Assembly: GCA_043729515.1 (NCBI GenBank)
Contig: JAYTLK010000134.1
Location: 1 to 6,070 of the forward strand
Source: JANXSS01 sp043729515
GTDB lineage: Bacteria; Pseudomonadota; Gammaproteobacteria; Burkholderiales; Burkholderiaceae_D
Direction of reading: 5' to 3'
Length of the DNA stretch: 6,070 nt
The position numbers and the translations under genes are program-made. How positions within the stretch are numbered: the first letter of the stretch is position 1; every line of letters starts with the position of its first letter. Below are positions 5,704 through 6,070 of the stretch, in pieces. The notes beneath the pieces are model-generated. The model was not told where the DNA came from. It saw nothing but the letters and a program-made list of their open reading frames with translations, and did no database searches.

Positions 5704-6070
5704 TCAAGCCCACGCCCTGACCAGCGGCCCCCCCTCCGCAATCAAGAAATCCTTCAGCATCACCGCCGCCGGCGCATGGCGCTTGCTGCGCAGGTGCGTC
5801 ACATGCCAATGGCGCACGACCGGCAGCCCTTCAATATCGAGCAGCACCAGGTGACCTGACGCCAGTTCATGGCGCACCGTGCGCAGGGATAGAAACGTCA
5901 GCCCCATGCCGGCCATGACGGCCTGCTTGATGGACTCGTTGCTCGGCATTTCCATCACGATCTTTGGCGTCACGCCATGCTCCAGGAACACGCGCTCCAT
6001 TGCCGCACGGGTGCCAGAGCCGCGCTCGCGCACCACGAACTCGGTCTGGTTCAGAATCATCATCGGCGCC
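5704..6070 (-). CDS. LysR-family transcriptional regulator, CbbR-like, C-terminal part
   Basis: The window holds the last 121 codons; the DNA-binding half lies beyond position 6070. The visible part is the second half of a LysR effector-binding domain: FVVRERGSGTRAAMERVF, followed by SNESIKQAVMAGMGLTFLS and then GLPVVRHWHVTHLRSKRHAPAAVMLKDFL. The RE.GSGTR motif and the NE.IKQAV..G.G..FLS block are characteristic of the CbbR/CysB-like branch, whose members often sense small metabolites and control carbon fixation or related operons. The target cannot be read from the fragment. It is convergent with the small gene at 5260-5691, with 12 bases between their stop codons and no hairpin terminator visible there. 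Confidence 0.88.
   Translation of the reverse strand, partial: APMMILNQTEFVVRERGSGTRAAMERVFLEHGVTPKIVMEMPSNESIKQAVMAGMGLTFLSLRTVRHELASGHLVLLDIEGLPVVRHWHVTHLRSKRHAPAAVMLKDFLIAEGGPLVRAWA

Overview
The window looks like chromosomal DNA of a high-GC proteobacterium. Coding regions are roughly 60-65% GC by eye, and the gene content and codon choice resemble Burkholderiales (Betaproteobacteria). This placement is an inference, because no species marker is present.

Positions 1-4713, on the minus strand, hold one tightly packed operon. In transcription order it encodes a MoxR-type AAA+ ATPase, a DUF58 protein with a vWA-like fold, a membrane-anchored MxaA-like protein, a membrane vWA protein, a TPR-like protein, and the first 15 codons of a further gene cut by the window edge. 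This order and these sizes match mxaR-mxaS-mxaA-mxaC-mxaK-mxaL of methylotrophs, the accessory set that matures the PQQ- and metal-dependent methanol dehydrogenase. No dehydrogenase, cytochrome or PQQ gene lies in the window. All junctions from mxaS to mxaL overlap by one or four bases. The mxaR-mxaS junction is the exception: it has a gap of about 150 bp filled largely by a 12-bp tandem repeat array.

Positions 4714-5259 are a 546-bp divergent intergenic region, notably AT-rich around 5041-5100. It holds a near-perfect FNR/ANR-type box (5074-5087) with possible -10 elements on both sides, a perfect 7-bp inverted repeat, and a 10-bp direct repeat. It could feed the mxa operon leftward and a small gene rightward.

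Positions 5260-5691 (+) encode a 143-residue protein of unknown function with one C-terminal membrane segment. Twelve bases further on, and convergent with it, is the C-terminal part of a LysR-family regulator (5704-6070, minus) with a CbbR-like effector domain; its DNA-binding half is outside the window.

Working model: MxaR (ATPase) and MxaS work at the cytoplasmic face. MxaA, MxaC, MxaK and probably MxaL form the membrane and periplasmic part of a machine that inserts metal into, or remodels, a periplasmic alcohol dehydrogenase. The FNR-like box suggests control by oxygen or nitric oxide, which is inferred from sequence only.
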